Shown: in pieces, positions 18,001-25,382 of the stretch
Layout of the letters: every line of letters starts with the position of its first letter
How positions within the stretch are numbered: position 1 is the first letter of the stretch
DNA from: Nodularia sp. LEGE 06071
GTDB lineage: Bacteria; Cyanobacteriota; Cyanobacteriia; Cyanobacteriales; Nostocaceae
NCBI RefSeq assembly: GCF_015207755.1
Contig: NZ_JADEWH010000006.1
Span: 62,001-126,000 of the forward strand
Length of the DNA: 64,000 bases
Direction: 5' to 3'
Notes under the pieces: generated by a model
The model's input: the letters and a program-made list of their open reading frames with translations, nothing else
Database searches by the model: none
What the model was told of the DNA's origin: nothing
Translations under genes and position numbers: made by a program

Positions 18001-18728
18001 AACAGTTAGATAAAATACTCACTTCTGAACCCAATCTAAAATCCCAAATCCAAAATTTAAAATCGATTGCTGATTATTTAGTGAAGAAAAGCGTCTGGAT
18101 TGTCGGTGGTGACGGCTGGGCGTATGATATTGACTTTGGCGGTATTGACCATGTAATAGCCAGTGGTCGCAATGTGAATATCTTAGTCATGGATACAGAA
18201 GTATATTCTAATACGGGCGGTCAATCATCCAAAGCCACACCCAAAGCAGCAGTGGCGAAATTTGCCGCTAGTGGTAAACCCGCACCCAAGAAAGATTTAG
18301 GTTTAATGGCTATGACCTACGGAAATGTTTACGTAGCCAGTGTAGCTTTGGGTGCAAAAGATGAACATACCCTGAAGGCATTTTTGGAAGCTGAGGCTTT
18401 TGATGGACCTTCATTGATTATTGCTTACAGCCACTGCATCGCCCACGGTATCAACATGACTACAGGCATGAAACATCAGCAATCTCTGGTAGAATCAGGA
18501 CGTTGGTTGTTGTATCGCCATAATCCAGAGTTACAAAATCAAGGTAAAAATCCTTTGCAATTGGATATGCGATCGCCTACGCAAACAGTAGAACAATCGA
18601 TGTATCAAGAAAATCGCTTCAAGATGTTGACTAAGAGTAAGCCGGAAGTTGCTAAACATCTGTTAGCACAAGCGCAAGCTGAGGTGGATGCACGTTGGCA
18701 GATGTATCAATATTTTGCACAAAAGTAA
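15090..18728 (+). CDS. nifJ: Pyruvate:ferredoxin (flavodoxin) oxidoreductase
   Basis: The 1212-aa single-chain enzyme converts pyruvate and CoA to acetyl-CoA and CO2, reducing ferredoxin or flavodoxin. In order it shows the pyruvate-binding domain (YPITPSSAMGEWAD), the gamma domain (GLGSDGTVGANKNSIKIIG), two [4Fe-4S] motifs (CVQCGKCVMVCPHA at about residue 713 and CTGCAICVDICPA at about 770), and the thiamine-diphosphate domain (FSGACAGCGETPYLKLL, GDGWAYDIDFGGIDHVI, DTEVYSNTGGQSSKATP). Four stretches are translated intergenic repeats rather than family sequence, at about 16150-16225, 17016-17050, 17871-17908 and 18030-18066, so it is slightly longer than usual. The gene ends in a hairpin. Its 3' end recurs three times downstream. 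Confidence 0.95.
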   Translation: MNKTFATIDGNEAVARVAYKLNEVIAIYPITPSSAMGEWADTWSAANQPNLWNTIPSVVQMQSEGGAAAAVHGALQTGSLSTTFTASQGLLLMIPNLYKIAGELTSAVVHVAARSLATHALSIFGDHSDVMASRATGFALLCSASVQESHDFALISQAATLETRVSFMHFFDGFRTSHEVQKIKLLSDDQLRSLINENLILAHRDRALTPDRPLLRGTAQNPDVYFQGREAANSYYNATPAIVQRLMDEFGEITGRHYQIYEYHGATDAERVIILMGSGCETVHETVDYLNTQGEKVGVVKVRLYRPFDVERFIAVLPNSVQAIAVLDRTKEPGSIGEPLYLDVVAAIHEANPKDALYETLRERGLANAALSKIQNLKSVVGGRYGLSSKEFTPAMVKSIFNHLAQAQPRNHFTIGINDDITHTSLSFDPNFSTEPDNVIRAMFYGLGSDGTVGANKNSIKIIGEETDNYAQGYFVYDSKKSGSMTVSHLRFGPQPIRSTYLINQANFIGCHHWGFLERIDILKAAISGATLLLNSPHDADTVWEYLPPKVQQQIIEKKLKFFVINANQVARESGMGGRINTIMQVCFFALAGVLPQAEAITKIKKAIEKTYGKKGAEVVQKNLQAVDNTLTNLHKVDIPQTSQKSKVKSQKSQLLDSAPEFVRDVLSEIMVWHGDDLPVSALPADGTFPTGTAKWEKRNVAEEIPVWEPDVCVQCGKCVMVCPHAAIRAKAYQPDELINAPTSFKSVNTKDKSFSNQKFTIQVAPEDCTGCAICVDICPAKNKSQPSQKAINMAQQLPLREQERQNWDFFLSLPNPDRRQLKLNQIRQQQLQEPLFEFSGACAGCGETPYLKLLTQLFGDRSVIANATGCSSIYGGNLPTTPWTTNTEGRGPAWSNSLFEDNAEFGFGYRLSLDKQAEFAAELLQTLGSREWGVGSGDISDELVKSILNAEQKSEADIWEQRERVKLLKQQLDKILTSEPNLKSQIQNLKSIADYLVKKSVWIVGGDGWAYDIDFGGIDHVIASGRNVNILVMDTEVYSNTGGQSSKATPKAAVAKFAASGKPAPKKDLGLMAMTYGNVYVASVALGAKDEHTLKAFLEAEAFDGPSLIIAYSHCIAHGINMTTGMKHQQSLVESGRWLLYRHNPELQNQGKNPLQLDMRSPTQTVEQSMYQENRFKMLTKSKPEVAKHLLAQAQAEVDARWQMYQYFAQK

Positions 18729-18737
18729 TATTTAATG

Positions 18738-18761
18738 GGTAATGGGTTTTTACCTATTACC
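18738..18761. terminator. Hairpin after nifJ
   Basis: GGTAATGGGT pairs with ACCTATTACC around a TTTT loop, ten base pairs with one G-T. It sits between convergent nifJ and the DUF3368 gene and could stop transcription from both sides. Confidence 0.5.
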
Positions 18762-18770
18762 TATAATAAT

Positions 18771-19259
18771 TCATGATTCTCCAACAATTGATAAAATACG
18801 ATTGTAGAGAGACGGATTAACCCAAAATTTAGCTGTATGGATTAAATCATCAAGGCTGGGTTTGACTAATGGAATTAATCCCTGACGTTTTGCCTCAATC
18901 AAAATACCTAAAATCCCAGTAATTTTTAAGCCGTATCCAACTGCTATTTTTCTGCCTAGTTGTTCATCGATAATCAACCACTCTGCGTTTAATTCTAAGG
19001 CTAAAGTGATTGCTGAAGACTCACCTGGATCTAATTTAGTTTTTAATGATTCTACTAAACTATTATCATTTATTGGTTGAACTTGAATCCAATTCAATGT
19101 CTTGACTTCTTTAGCTCCTGGTATAGAATCTCCCCATGCGGTTAATTCTTGAAAAACTGCTGATGGGATAATAATTTTTCCATAAAGTTGTTCTAATAAA
19201 TCAAGTTTGCCTATAGCAGCTAAATTAGTAATAGGTGAGGTATTGCTAACTATTGGCAT
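18771..19259 (-). CDS. DUF3368 PIN-like toxin
   Basis: The 162-aa protein matches the DUF3368 family of PIN-fold putative toxins. It has the N-terminal SNTSPITNLAAIGKLDLLEQLYG (replacing the usual D in the VapC start), AVFQELTAWG with a conserved glutamate, LDPGESSAITLALE and LIIDEQLGRKIA with acidic active-site candidates. It is two bases downstream of a UPF0175 gene on the same strand, the standard partner of DUF3368. RNase activity is inferred from family fold. A partial copy of its 5' end lies at 19876-19950. Confidence 0.82.
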   Translation of the reverse strand: MPIVSNTSPITNLAAIGKLDLLEQLYGKIIIPSAVFQELTAWGDSIPGAKEVKTLNWIQVQPINDNSLVESLKTKLDPGESSAITLALELNAEWLIIDEQLGRKIAVGYGLKITGILGILIEAKRQGLIPLVKPSLDDLIHTAKFWVNPSLYNRILSIVGES

Positions 19260-19261
19260 AA

Positions 19262-19501
19262 TTATTCAATCATACCCAAATTTTGTAAATCAACTTCCAA
19301 GTCACTTTCATCATAATGAATAGTAATATTTCTCTGAGCTAATTCATTTTGAAATTGCAATAAAGGCATTTGAGCCAGTTGCGATGCTTTACCAATACTA
19401 ATATTATTTTTTTGGAATAACAGAATAATCAATTCTAACATTAATTCTTGTTCTGATAATCCACTTGCTTGCACAATCTCATCAGAAATGACTAAACTCA
19501 T
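19262..19501 (-). CDS. UPF0175 family antitoxin
   Basis: The 79-aa protein is of the UPF0175 family: ELMLELIILLFQKNNISIGKA leads to a helix-turn-helix-like QLAQMPLLQFQNELAQRNI, then the acidic tail YDESDLEVDLQNLGMIE. Such proteins pair with DUF3368 toxins, and here the stop codon is separated by two bases from the toxin start. It likely neutralises the toxin and represses the operon. Confidence 0.8.
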   Translation of the reverse strand: MSLVISDEIVQASGLSEQELMLELIILLFQKNNISIGKASQLAQMPLLQFQNELAQRNITIHYDESDLEVDLQNLGMIE

Positions 19502-19546
19502 GGTTATTTTCCCATAAATAGAGACTAAAACAATTATAATGCCTCG

Positions 19547-19731
19547 GCAATTGGATATGCGAATCGCCTACACAATCAGTAGAACAATCAATGTATCAAG
19601 AAAATCGTTTCAAAATGTTGACGAAGAGTAAGCCGGAAGTTGCTAAATGTCTCTTAGAACAAGCCCAAGCCGAAGTAGATGCACGTTGGCAGATGTATCA
19701 ATATTTGGCAAAACGGTAATATTTAATGGGT
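19547..19731 (+). pseudogene. nifJ 3'-end fragment (copy 2)
   Basis: This segment matches the last 185 bases of nifJ plus about 12 bases after its stop codon (nifJ 18557-18740). It encodes the same C-terminal text (SMYQENRFKMLTKSKPEV and ARWQMYQYLAKR). A one-base insertion turns the nifJ HIP1 site GCGATCGC into GCGAATCGC, breaking the frame; copy 3 shares that insertion. No start codon precedes it. Confidence 0.85.
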
Positions 19732-19739
19732 GATGAAAA

Positions 19740-19860
19740 TTGATACTCCACCCCCAGCCCCTCTCCGCAACGAGGGGATTTTTATTATCATCTCTCAAAC
19801 TCTTTAACTCCGTGTCCTCTGTGTCTCTGTGGTTCGTTTTTTCTTAAATTATGCATAAAA
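19740..19860. other. Repeat-rich spacer between nifJ copy 2 and a toxin fragment
   Basis: This contains a GC-rich repeat (CACCCCCAGCCCCTCTCCGC followed by AACGAGGGG) and then GTGTCCTCTGTGTCTCTGTGG, an inverted form of the interior of the 12691 element. No gene is supported. Confidence 0.5.
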
Positions 19861-19875
19861 TTGTATAATAAATGA

Positions 19876-19950
19876 AATTTGCCCATAGCAGCTAAATTAG
19901 TAAGAGGTGAGGTATTGCTAACTATTGGCATAATTATTCAATCATACCAA
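19876..19950 (-). pseudogene. 5' fragment of a second DUF3368 toxin gene
   Basis: About 75 bases match 19203-19277 almost base for base, covering the first ~19 codons of the DUF3368 gene and the junction with its antitoxin gene. It starts at the same relative side of a nifJ fragment. The rest of the gene is missing, so this is a relic of a tandem duplication. Confidence 0.8.
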
Positions 19951-20071
19951 AAAATTGATACTCTAACCCGCAAGCAGAGAGGAAAGTTTTAGCTTCAATT
20001 TTGTGGGTTTGCGGGGTTAATTTAATTAGCGAGAAAACAGACTTTACCTAATTAGCAATCACATTTTATGA

Positions 20072-20488
20072 TCAATCTGAAAAAATTTCTAAAAATTGCG
20101 TAGCTGTAATAATATCAACTCCTCTAAAGGGATGAAGTTCTAATAAATCTTTATCTCCTGTAATGATATGAGTTGCATTACCATTAATAGCAACCTCAAG
20201 AAATTTGTCATCTTTTGGATCTCTACACTCTTTGATGATCTGATTTATTTCAATTTCTTCTGATTCAAATTTGAATTTAGCTAAAAATTGAGTACGAATA
20301 CTCATAGAAATATATTTATCTAATTTTGAACGATTGAAAATTTCTTGTATTTCTTGAAAAGTCGCATTTGAAAACAAAATTATTCCTAAGCTTTTGGCTT
20401 TTTTAAATGCCATATCTGGAATAGATGACTTAATCAAGATGGCACTAACTAAAATGTTTGTATCGATAACAAACCGTAATTCATCCAT
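20072..20488 (-). CDS. PIN-domain toxin, putative toxin-antitoxin family
   Basis: From MDELRFVIDTNILVSAILI the product is 138 aa. It is a PIN-domain protein of the putative toxin-antitoxin PIN family: IDTNILVSA supplies the first aspartate, ATFQEIQEIFNRSKLDKYI a conserved glutamate, and CRDPKDDKFLEVAINGNA the signature D-P-K-D-D-K-F, with TGDKDLLEL near the end. An alternative start five codons upstream at 20503 is possible. The gene overlaps the upstream antitoxin gene by a few bases. Confidence 0.85.
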   Translation of the reverse strand: MDELRFVIDTNILVSAILIKSSIPDMAFKKAKSLGIILFSNATFQEIQEIFNRSKLDKYISMSIRTQFLAKFKFESEEIEINQIIKECRDPKDDKFLEVAINGNATHIITGDKDLLELHPFRGVDIITATQFLEIFSD

Positions 20489-20699
20489 TCTGAAGAATTT
20501 CATCTAAAATTTCTTGAGTCAATCCCCTGACTTTAGCTTGTTCTTGCATTTCTTCAATAATGTCGTCTAGGGATTTATCTTGAATAATTAATTTGAGCAA
20601 ATCGTTAACAATAGTTTGAATTTTTTGCTGTTTTTGTGGTTCTGCTTCTTGATAAGCTTTGGCTACTTCAGCATCAACTTGAATTGCAATTGTTTCCAT
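20481..20699 (-). CDS. Probable antitoxin of PIN module
   Basis: The 72-aa protein (METIAIQVDAEVAKAYQEAEP) resembles short cyanobacterial antitoxins in which a beta strand with IAIQVD leads to helices, possibly a ribbon-helix-helix fold. The C-terminus AKVRGLTQEILDEILQNG is a common antitoxin tail that binds the toxin. It overlaps the toxin start, typical for translational coupling. Confidence 0.75.
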   Translation of the reverse strand: METIAIQVDAEVAKAYQEAEPQKQQKIQTIVNDLLKLIIQDKSLDDIIEEMQEQAKVRGLTQEILDEILQNG

Positions 20700-20783
20700 A
20701 TTTTGATAGGAAAAATAAATTACATTTGCTTAATTATAGCATTCAACACATCCAAGAGTAGTGATTGTATTACAGGAAGAGCG

Positions 20784-20814
20784 AAGCCCAAGCCGAAGTA
20801 GATGCACGTTGGCA
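20784..20814 (+). pseudogene. Short nifJ 3'-end fragment
   Basis: About 30 bases (AAGCCCAAGCCGAAGTAGAT then GCACGTTGGCA) are identical to part of nifJ copy 2 (near 19660-19690). This is too short to be a gene, but it places a further nifJ relic between the PIN module and the coiled-coil gene. Confidence 0.65.
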
Positions 20815-20869
20815 ACAGATTGTAGATTGTGAGGAAGTTACAAACCTCACTCAAGAGAGAAACGCTATA

Positions 20870-20910
20870 AATAAAATCCCCACTCTCTTTAGTTAATCGA
20901 GAGTAGGGAA
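20870..20910 (-). terminator. Terminator of the coiled-coil protein gene
   Basis: On the minus strand CCCTACTCTC pairs with GAGAGTGGGG around an AT-rich loop and is followed by ATTTTATTT. It lies about 40 bases after the stop codon of the 1161-aa gene. Confidence 0.6.
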
Positions 20911-20946
20911 AATTTAATTTGTATCCTGAATCTTGAATCTATCTAA

Positions 20947-23900
20947 TTATTTTGTTTCTGGTAACTGCGGCGGTTGCATGGGAGCAAATTGAGCAGGATT
21001 CGCTGAAAGTGGTTTGAACGGCTGGAAGGTGTTGATATCTACACAAACAGTACTATCTAACTTGGTTCTTAGTTCAGAACTGAAAGTAACTAACTGTTCT
21101 ACTAAAGTTTGTCGATCTGTTAAGCATCCTTTGATAGCCATGAGTTCGCCTAAAGTCCACTCATAAAGATGTCTATCAGAGTTGTTAATGATTACAGTTA
21201 GTTCGTTTCTGATTCTCAATATTTGGTTGAGCAGTTCATCCACCTTGATGTTAATCATGTTAGCAACTCGCAGGTTAAATGACTCGCGATCGCCGATGAT
21301 ATTAATCAGTTCATCAACATATTGTCCTACCAAGGTGATAAATGATTGATTCCACTCATTGCGGAGGTTATCAACTTTAACATCTATATCTTTGTAGACA
21401 TTACTAATCTTGTTGTTGATTTCATTACTGTTCACAACGAAGTTGAGAATCTTGTTGTTAATTTCCGCACTGTTGATGACAACATTTTCAATCTTTTGAT
21501 GAATTTGGGAATTCTCAACCAAGAGGTTTTGAATCTTCTGAGTCATTTGCTCATTATTAAAGATTTGCTGAATGACAATATTGTTGTTGGTTACATTAGT
21601 CTGTAAGCGTTGGTCAACGTACTGATTTAATGTCTCGTTATTGTTGATAATATTTTGAGTTATGAGAGTGACATAGCTGTGCAATTTTTGTTCGTAGGTA
21701 TGATCAATTTGCTGACTTACGTACTCATTAATTGCTGTATTATTCTCAGTAATTTTCTGAGTAATTAGTTGGTTAAATTCCTCTCTTTCACCAAAAACGT
21801 TAATCAATTCATTAACTCGCTCTGACACTAAACCGATGAATGATTGTTTCCATTCATTACGGATGTGTTCTAGTTTGTCGTTAATTTCAGTACTGTTGGC
21901 GACGATATTTACAATATTGTGATTAACTTCTGTGTTGTTGTTAACAACCTGTTCTAAGTGTTGCTCAAAGTATTGGTTGAAGACTTCGTTATTATTGATG
22001 ATGTTTTGGGTAATCACTTGAATGTGATTTTGGATATTTTGATCAAAGCTCTGATCAATCTTCTGGTCAACATACTGATTTAGCTCAGTATTGTTATTGA
22101 CGATGCTTTGGGTTAGCAGATTGATGTTGTTACGAATGTTCTGCTCAAAGTTTTGTCCGATTTGCTGACTCACATACTGATTTAGCTCAGTGTTGTTATT
22201 GATGATATTCTGAGTCAGGAAACCAATGTTGTTGCGGATATTTTGCTCAAATATGCTATCAATTTGCTGATTGACAATTTGGCTAATTTCTTGACGATTA
22301 ACAACAACGTTACGTACTCTTTGTTCAAAGATTTGGTCTACGTATTGGGTAATTTGCTGGTTAACTCTAGTTGATATTTCAACGTTAATCTTCTCTTCCA
22401 GCATCCGCTCTAGATAACTAGACCAACCTTGTAGATGCTGGTTTAAGCTAAACTCTATTTGCTGTTGATAAGCATCCATTGAAAATCTAACTTTCGCAAC
22501 TTCTACAGATAGGTTCTTGAAGTGCTTTTCGTAGTTTTTCAGCAACCATTGTTCCAGTTGATCCCAGTACTTAGCTTCTAGAGCGACATCGGCTTTATCT
22601 ACTACTTTGATAGAAGCATTAATCTGCTGTAACTGTTCCTCCCACTTTTTCTTAAATTCTTCTTCATTAAGACGGAAGGTGAATTGTGTAGAAGTACCAC
22701 TATTTTGAAATGCTGCTACACTAGTTTGGGTAGATGCACTACTACTTTGACTACTACTTTGACTACTGCTGACATTCTGAGCAGTGACACTGGTGCGAGA
22801 TTCGTTGATAACAGTTGTTCCTTGCTGTTGATATCTTTCAGTTATTTCGGCTGCCTGTACTGGCTCTATTGCCAAAATAATTTCTCCTTCATTATCTTCT
22901 TTGTAGGTATCAATAAATAACCCGGTTAATGTAGTTTTTTCTTTGATTTCTAAAACTACTTCATCTTTGAAACCGTTTAACGAAACCCAAGTTTCTTCAA
23001 CTTCAATACCAGTCAGTTTTGTAATAAATTTGCCGCCTTTGACTAAAATAATAGCCCAAGGTTCTACATCAAATTTTTTGTTATCTGACCAATAACTGGC
23101 ATTACCTTCACGAATTTTAATTCGATAATTACCAGGGTTCAATTCAATGAGGTTATTTCCTGATTGGCTAATACTAGATAAATAGTGTTCATCTAGTAAA
23201 TAACAATTATTTTTACTATCTACTGTTAAACTTACAGGATTAAAAAATGGCTTAGTGCTGGTAATTAACAAGTCAATTGAACCGCCATTATCTTCATTGC
23301 TAAAATCGAAGAACAAGGCATTAAGAACTGTTCTTTCTTTGACTTCTATTGTCAATTTATCGTTATATCCATTTAAAGTTGTCCAGGTAGCACCTACTTC
23401 AAACCCTGTATTTTTGTTGATAAAAGTAGTGTTGTTATCGCCGTATATCCATAGTAAAACAAAAGGCTCTCCTGTGGTTCTTGTCTTACTATAGGTATAC
23501 TGACCTCCAGTAATTCTGATTTCAAAAGTACCTTTTTGAAAGGTAAAAGCACTTGCAACTTGATCTTGCAAATGATTCATTTGACTAGCATCAATAACAT
23601 AACAATTTGTTTTTGTATCGATTGTTAAAGTACTCATCAATTCCTCTTTTTTGCTAGATTTAGTGACTTGGGATACTTGAGAAACCTTGATATTTTCTGA
23701 TTTTTTGCCTGGTTTTAATTTTGAAGTAGTTACGCTTACTCCTGCTGTTTTATGTGCATAAATAGCCATACCTGCCCAACGACCGATAGGATCAGTCATG
23801 GCTATTAAGGTTCCTTTACCGGTTTTGATATCTATCCGGATTAACTGACCATCTTTACCTAATTGGAAGAAATTGCCTGTGACTCCATATAGTATTCCAT

Positions 23901-24432
23901 CTACAAATTCAATACTGGCAACATCGGGAAAGCCTATATCACCAATAATATTGACCTTGCCTGTATCTAGGTTGCAGGTTGCTAAGAACTTCTTCTTGTC
24001 GTAACCAATCAATGTTATGTAAGCTTTACCCTCTGCATCAAAAGCAACTTCACCGCAGTTGTGGTCTTTATCGGCGACTGTGAAGTCTGGCTTACCTTTT
24101 CCGGTTTTGATATCAATGGTAATCAGTTGTTTAGCAGTTGTAGCGTACAGTGTCTGACGCTGGTGATTGTATGCTAAACCTACTGTGGCAAAGCCAATAT
24201 TACCAATTGAGACTGCATCCCCTGTATTGAAGTCTATTTTGATTAATGTTGTTTTATCGCCTTCTGCATCTAGTCCGTATAGTTCATTCCCTAGAAAAGC
24301 AATGTCAGATACTTCTGTAACTATCTCGCCAACTAAACTAGCTTTACCTGTGGCTAAATCTAGAGTGTAAAGCTTGCTTAATTCATTGACTACATAATCT
24401 TGGATATAAACTTTACCTAGCTTAAGTTCCAT
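20947..24432 (-). CDS. Large propeller-like and coiled-coil protein, function unknown
   Basis: The 1161-aa protein has four parts. Residues 1-235 contain blades such as LYTLDLATGKASLVGEI and LITIDIKTGKGKPDF, suggesting a beta-propeller. Residues about 270-390 and 400-520 are two related domains beginning LTIDTKTNCYVID and LTVDSKNNCYLLD. A Ser/Gln/Thr-rich linker follows at 535-580. Residues about 585-1100 form a long coiled coil rich in Asn, Gln and Ile, with 34-residue repeats (such as NNNTELNQYVSQQI) and a twice-used RNEWxQSFI/xLV block. The end is proline-rich (APMQPPQLPETK). No signal peptide or membrane helix is seen. I do not recognise a family. A fibre or scaffold role is inferred. A terminator follows. 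Confidence 0.75.
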   Translation of the reverse strand: MELKLGKVYIQDYVVNELSKLYTLDLATGKASLVGEIVTEVSDIAFLGNELYGLDAEGDKTTLIKIDFNTGDAVSIGNIGFATVGLAYNHQRQTLYATTAKQLITIDIKTGKGKPDFTVADKDHNCGEVAFDAEGKAYITLIGYDKKKFLATCNLDTGKVNIIGDIGFPDVASIEFVDGILYGVTGNFFQLGKDGQLIRIDIKTGKGTLIAMTDPIGRWAGMAIYAHKTAGVSVTTSKLKPGKKSENIKVSQVSQVTKSSKKEELMSTLTIDTKTNCYVIDASQMNHLQDQVASAFTFQKGTFEIRITGGQYTYSKTRTTGEPFVLLWIYGDNNTTFINKNTGFEVGATWTTLNGYNDKLTIEVKERTVLNALFFDFSNEDNGGSIDLLITSTKPFFNPVSLTVDSKNNCYLLDEHYLSSISQSGNNLIELNPGNYRIKIREGNASYWSDNKKFDVEPWAIILVKGGKFITKLTGIEVEETWVSLNGFKDEVVLEIKEKTTLTGLFIDTYKEDNEGEIILAIEPVQAAEITERYQQQGTTVINESRTSVTAQNVSSSQSSSQSSSASTQTSVAAFQNSGTSTQFTFRLNEEEFKKKWEEQLQQINASIKVVDKADVALEAKYWDQLEQWLLKNYEKHFKNLSVEVAKVRFSMDAYQQQIEFSLNQHLQGWSSYLERMLEEKINVEISTRVNQQITQYVDQIFEQRVRNVVVNRQEISQIVNQQIDSIFEQNIRNNIGFLTQNIINNNTELNQYVSQQIGQNFEQNIRNNINLLTQSIVNNNTELNQYVDQKIDQSFDQNIQNHIQVITQNIINNNEVFNQYFEQHLEQVVNNNTEVNHNIVNIVANSTEINDKLEHIRNEWKQSFIGLVSERVNELINVFGEREEFNQLITQKITENNTAINEYVSQQIDHTYEQKLHSYVTLITQNIINNNETLNQYVDQRLQTNVTNNNIVIQQIFNNEQMTQKIQNLLVENSQIHQKIENVVINSAEINNKILNFVVNSNEINNKISNVYKDIDVKVDNLRNEWNQSFITLVGQYVDELINIIGDRESFNLRVANMINIKVDELLNQILRIRNELTVIINNSDRHLYEWTLGELMAIKGCLTDRQTLVEQLVTFSSELRTKLDSTVCVDINTFQPFKPLSANPAQFAPMQPPQLPETK

Positions 24433-24589
24433 AGACTTATTTGTCCTATTTTTTGGTGTGCTGCAATTCCCGCAGATAATCTTCTTTTATTCCTAAAACT
24501 GAATATTGTGGTGGTTTTCCCATAAATACCAAGTTGGAACGCCACAGACCAGTAAATTTCCTTGTTTTTTCTCTATCTTTTTGACCAAG

Positions 24590-24760
24590 ATCCTGTTTTT
24601 TTACTGGCCTGCTTTCACGCAAAACGCGATGGAGTAAGTAGCGATTGGTAAACCTGTTATAGCCCGAAAACAATCTATACCAACGTCTTCTGCTAGTTGA
24701 TGACAGATGTAATCAGTTCTGGTATCTTGCCAAACAATAGCGCTCTGCGTTGAAAAATTT
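24590..24760 (-). pseudogene. Glycerol kinase fragment
   Basis: On the minus strand the frame reads [20 protein letters not shown] then [16 protein letters not shown], which matches the glycerol kinase segment around AIVWQ-RT--IC--L and R--TGL---Y. The usual continuation (FSGPKIKW) is lost and the frame shifts. Neither the ATP-binding start nor the C-terminal half is present. It is a relic of a gene whose complete copy is presumably elsewhere or lost. Confidence 0.55.
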
Positions 24761-24878
24761 ACCCCACCCCAGATAGAGTATAGGTTATACCTTATGGATT
24801 GTGAATTAATAATAACCACTACTTATATTTAGGTGATTAGGTAGCGATCGCCTAATGTTGTAAGTGAGGTAAACGATT

Positions 24879-25088
24879 ATGTCAGTACAATCGATTCAAT
24901 CTGAGCTGATTGTAGAATTATCTACAGACGAACAACAGCTGATCTCCGGGGGACAACGGGGAAGAGGCAGGTATGGCTATGACGATGACTATGACTATTG
25001 TCCTAAGAGATACCCCGTCAAAGGTTGTGGCTTCTACTACCCCCGGAAATATGGCAAAGGCGGATATGGCAAAGGCGGTGGATACTGA
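24879..25088 (+). CDS. Double-glycine leader peptide, Gly/Tyr/Lys-rich
   Basis: The 69-aa product has a leader of 25 residues ending ELSTDEQQLISGG, the double-glycine type cleaved by C39-peptidase ABC transporters. The predicted mature part (44 aa) begins QRGRGRYGY, has an acidic DDDYDY patch, two cysteines (CPKRYPVKGCGFYYP) and ends in a repeat of GKGGYGKGGGY. GTGAGGT lies eight bases before the ATG. No C39 transporter or modification enzyme is adjacent. It could be a bacteriocin-like or an extracellular structural peptide. It is divergent from the coiled-coil gene. Confidence 0.65.
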   Translation: MSVQSIQSELIVELSTDEQQLISGGQRGRGRYGYDDDYDYCPKRYPVKGCGFYYPRKYGKGGYGKGGGY

Positions 25089-25382
25089 TTTTTGATGAGG
25101 GTTAATTTTAAGTTCGCCAACCCTAGAAACTCCGTAAGGGACCGAGAAATAAAAAAATATCCCTAAATTTCTTGTGGTGCTGGTATTTTGCCTACTAATC
25201 ACCAATGGCAGAATACCCATTCTACAAGATGGGATAATTTATTTTCTGGTGTTCCCTAATGGTGAAAATATAATCCAGTGTAGAGATGTAGCACTTCTAT
25301 GTCTCTACAATTTCGGTTAGTGCAGATCACCCGCAGGACTGATGATTGAGGATTGCTAAAGCAGAAGCAGGAAAAATTCTTG
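25089..25382. other. Spacer without gene
   Basis: Nothing coding is supported. The stretch separates the double-glycine peptide from a nifJ relic. No terminator hairpin with a T run was recognised directly after the peptide stop. Confidence 0.4.
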
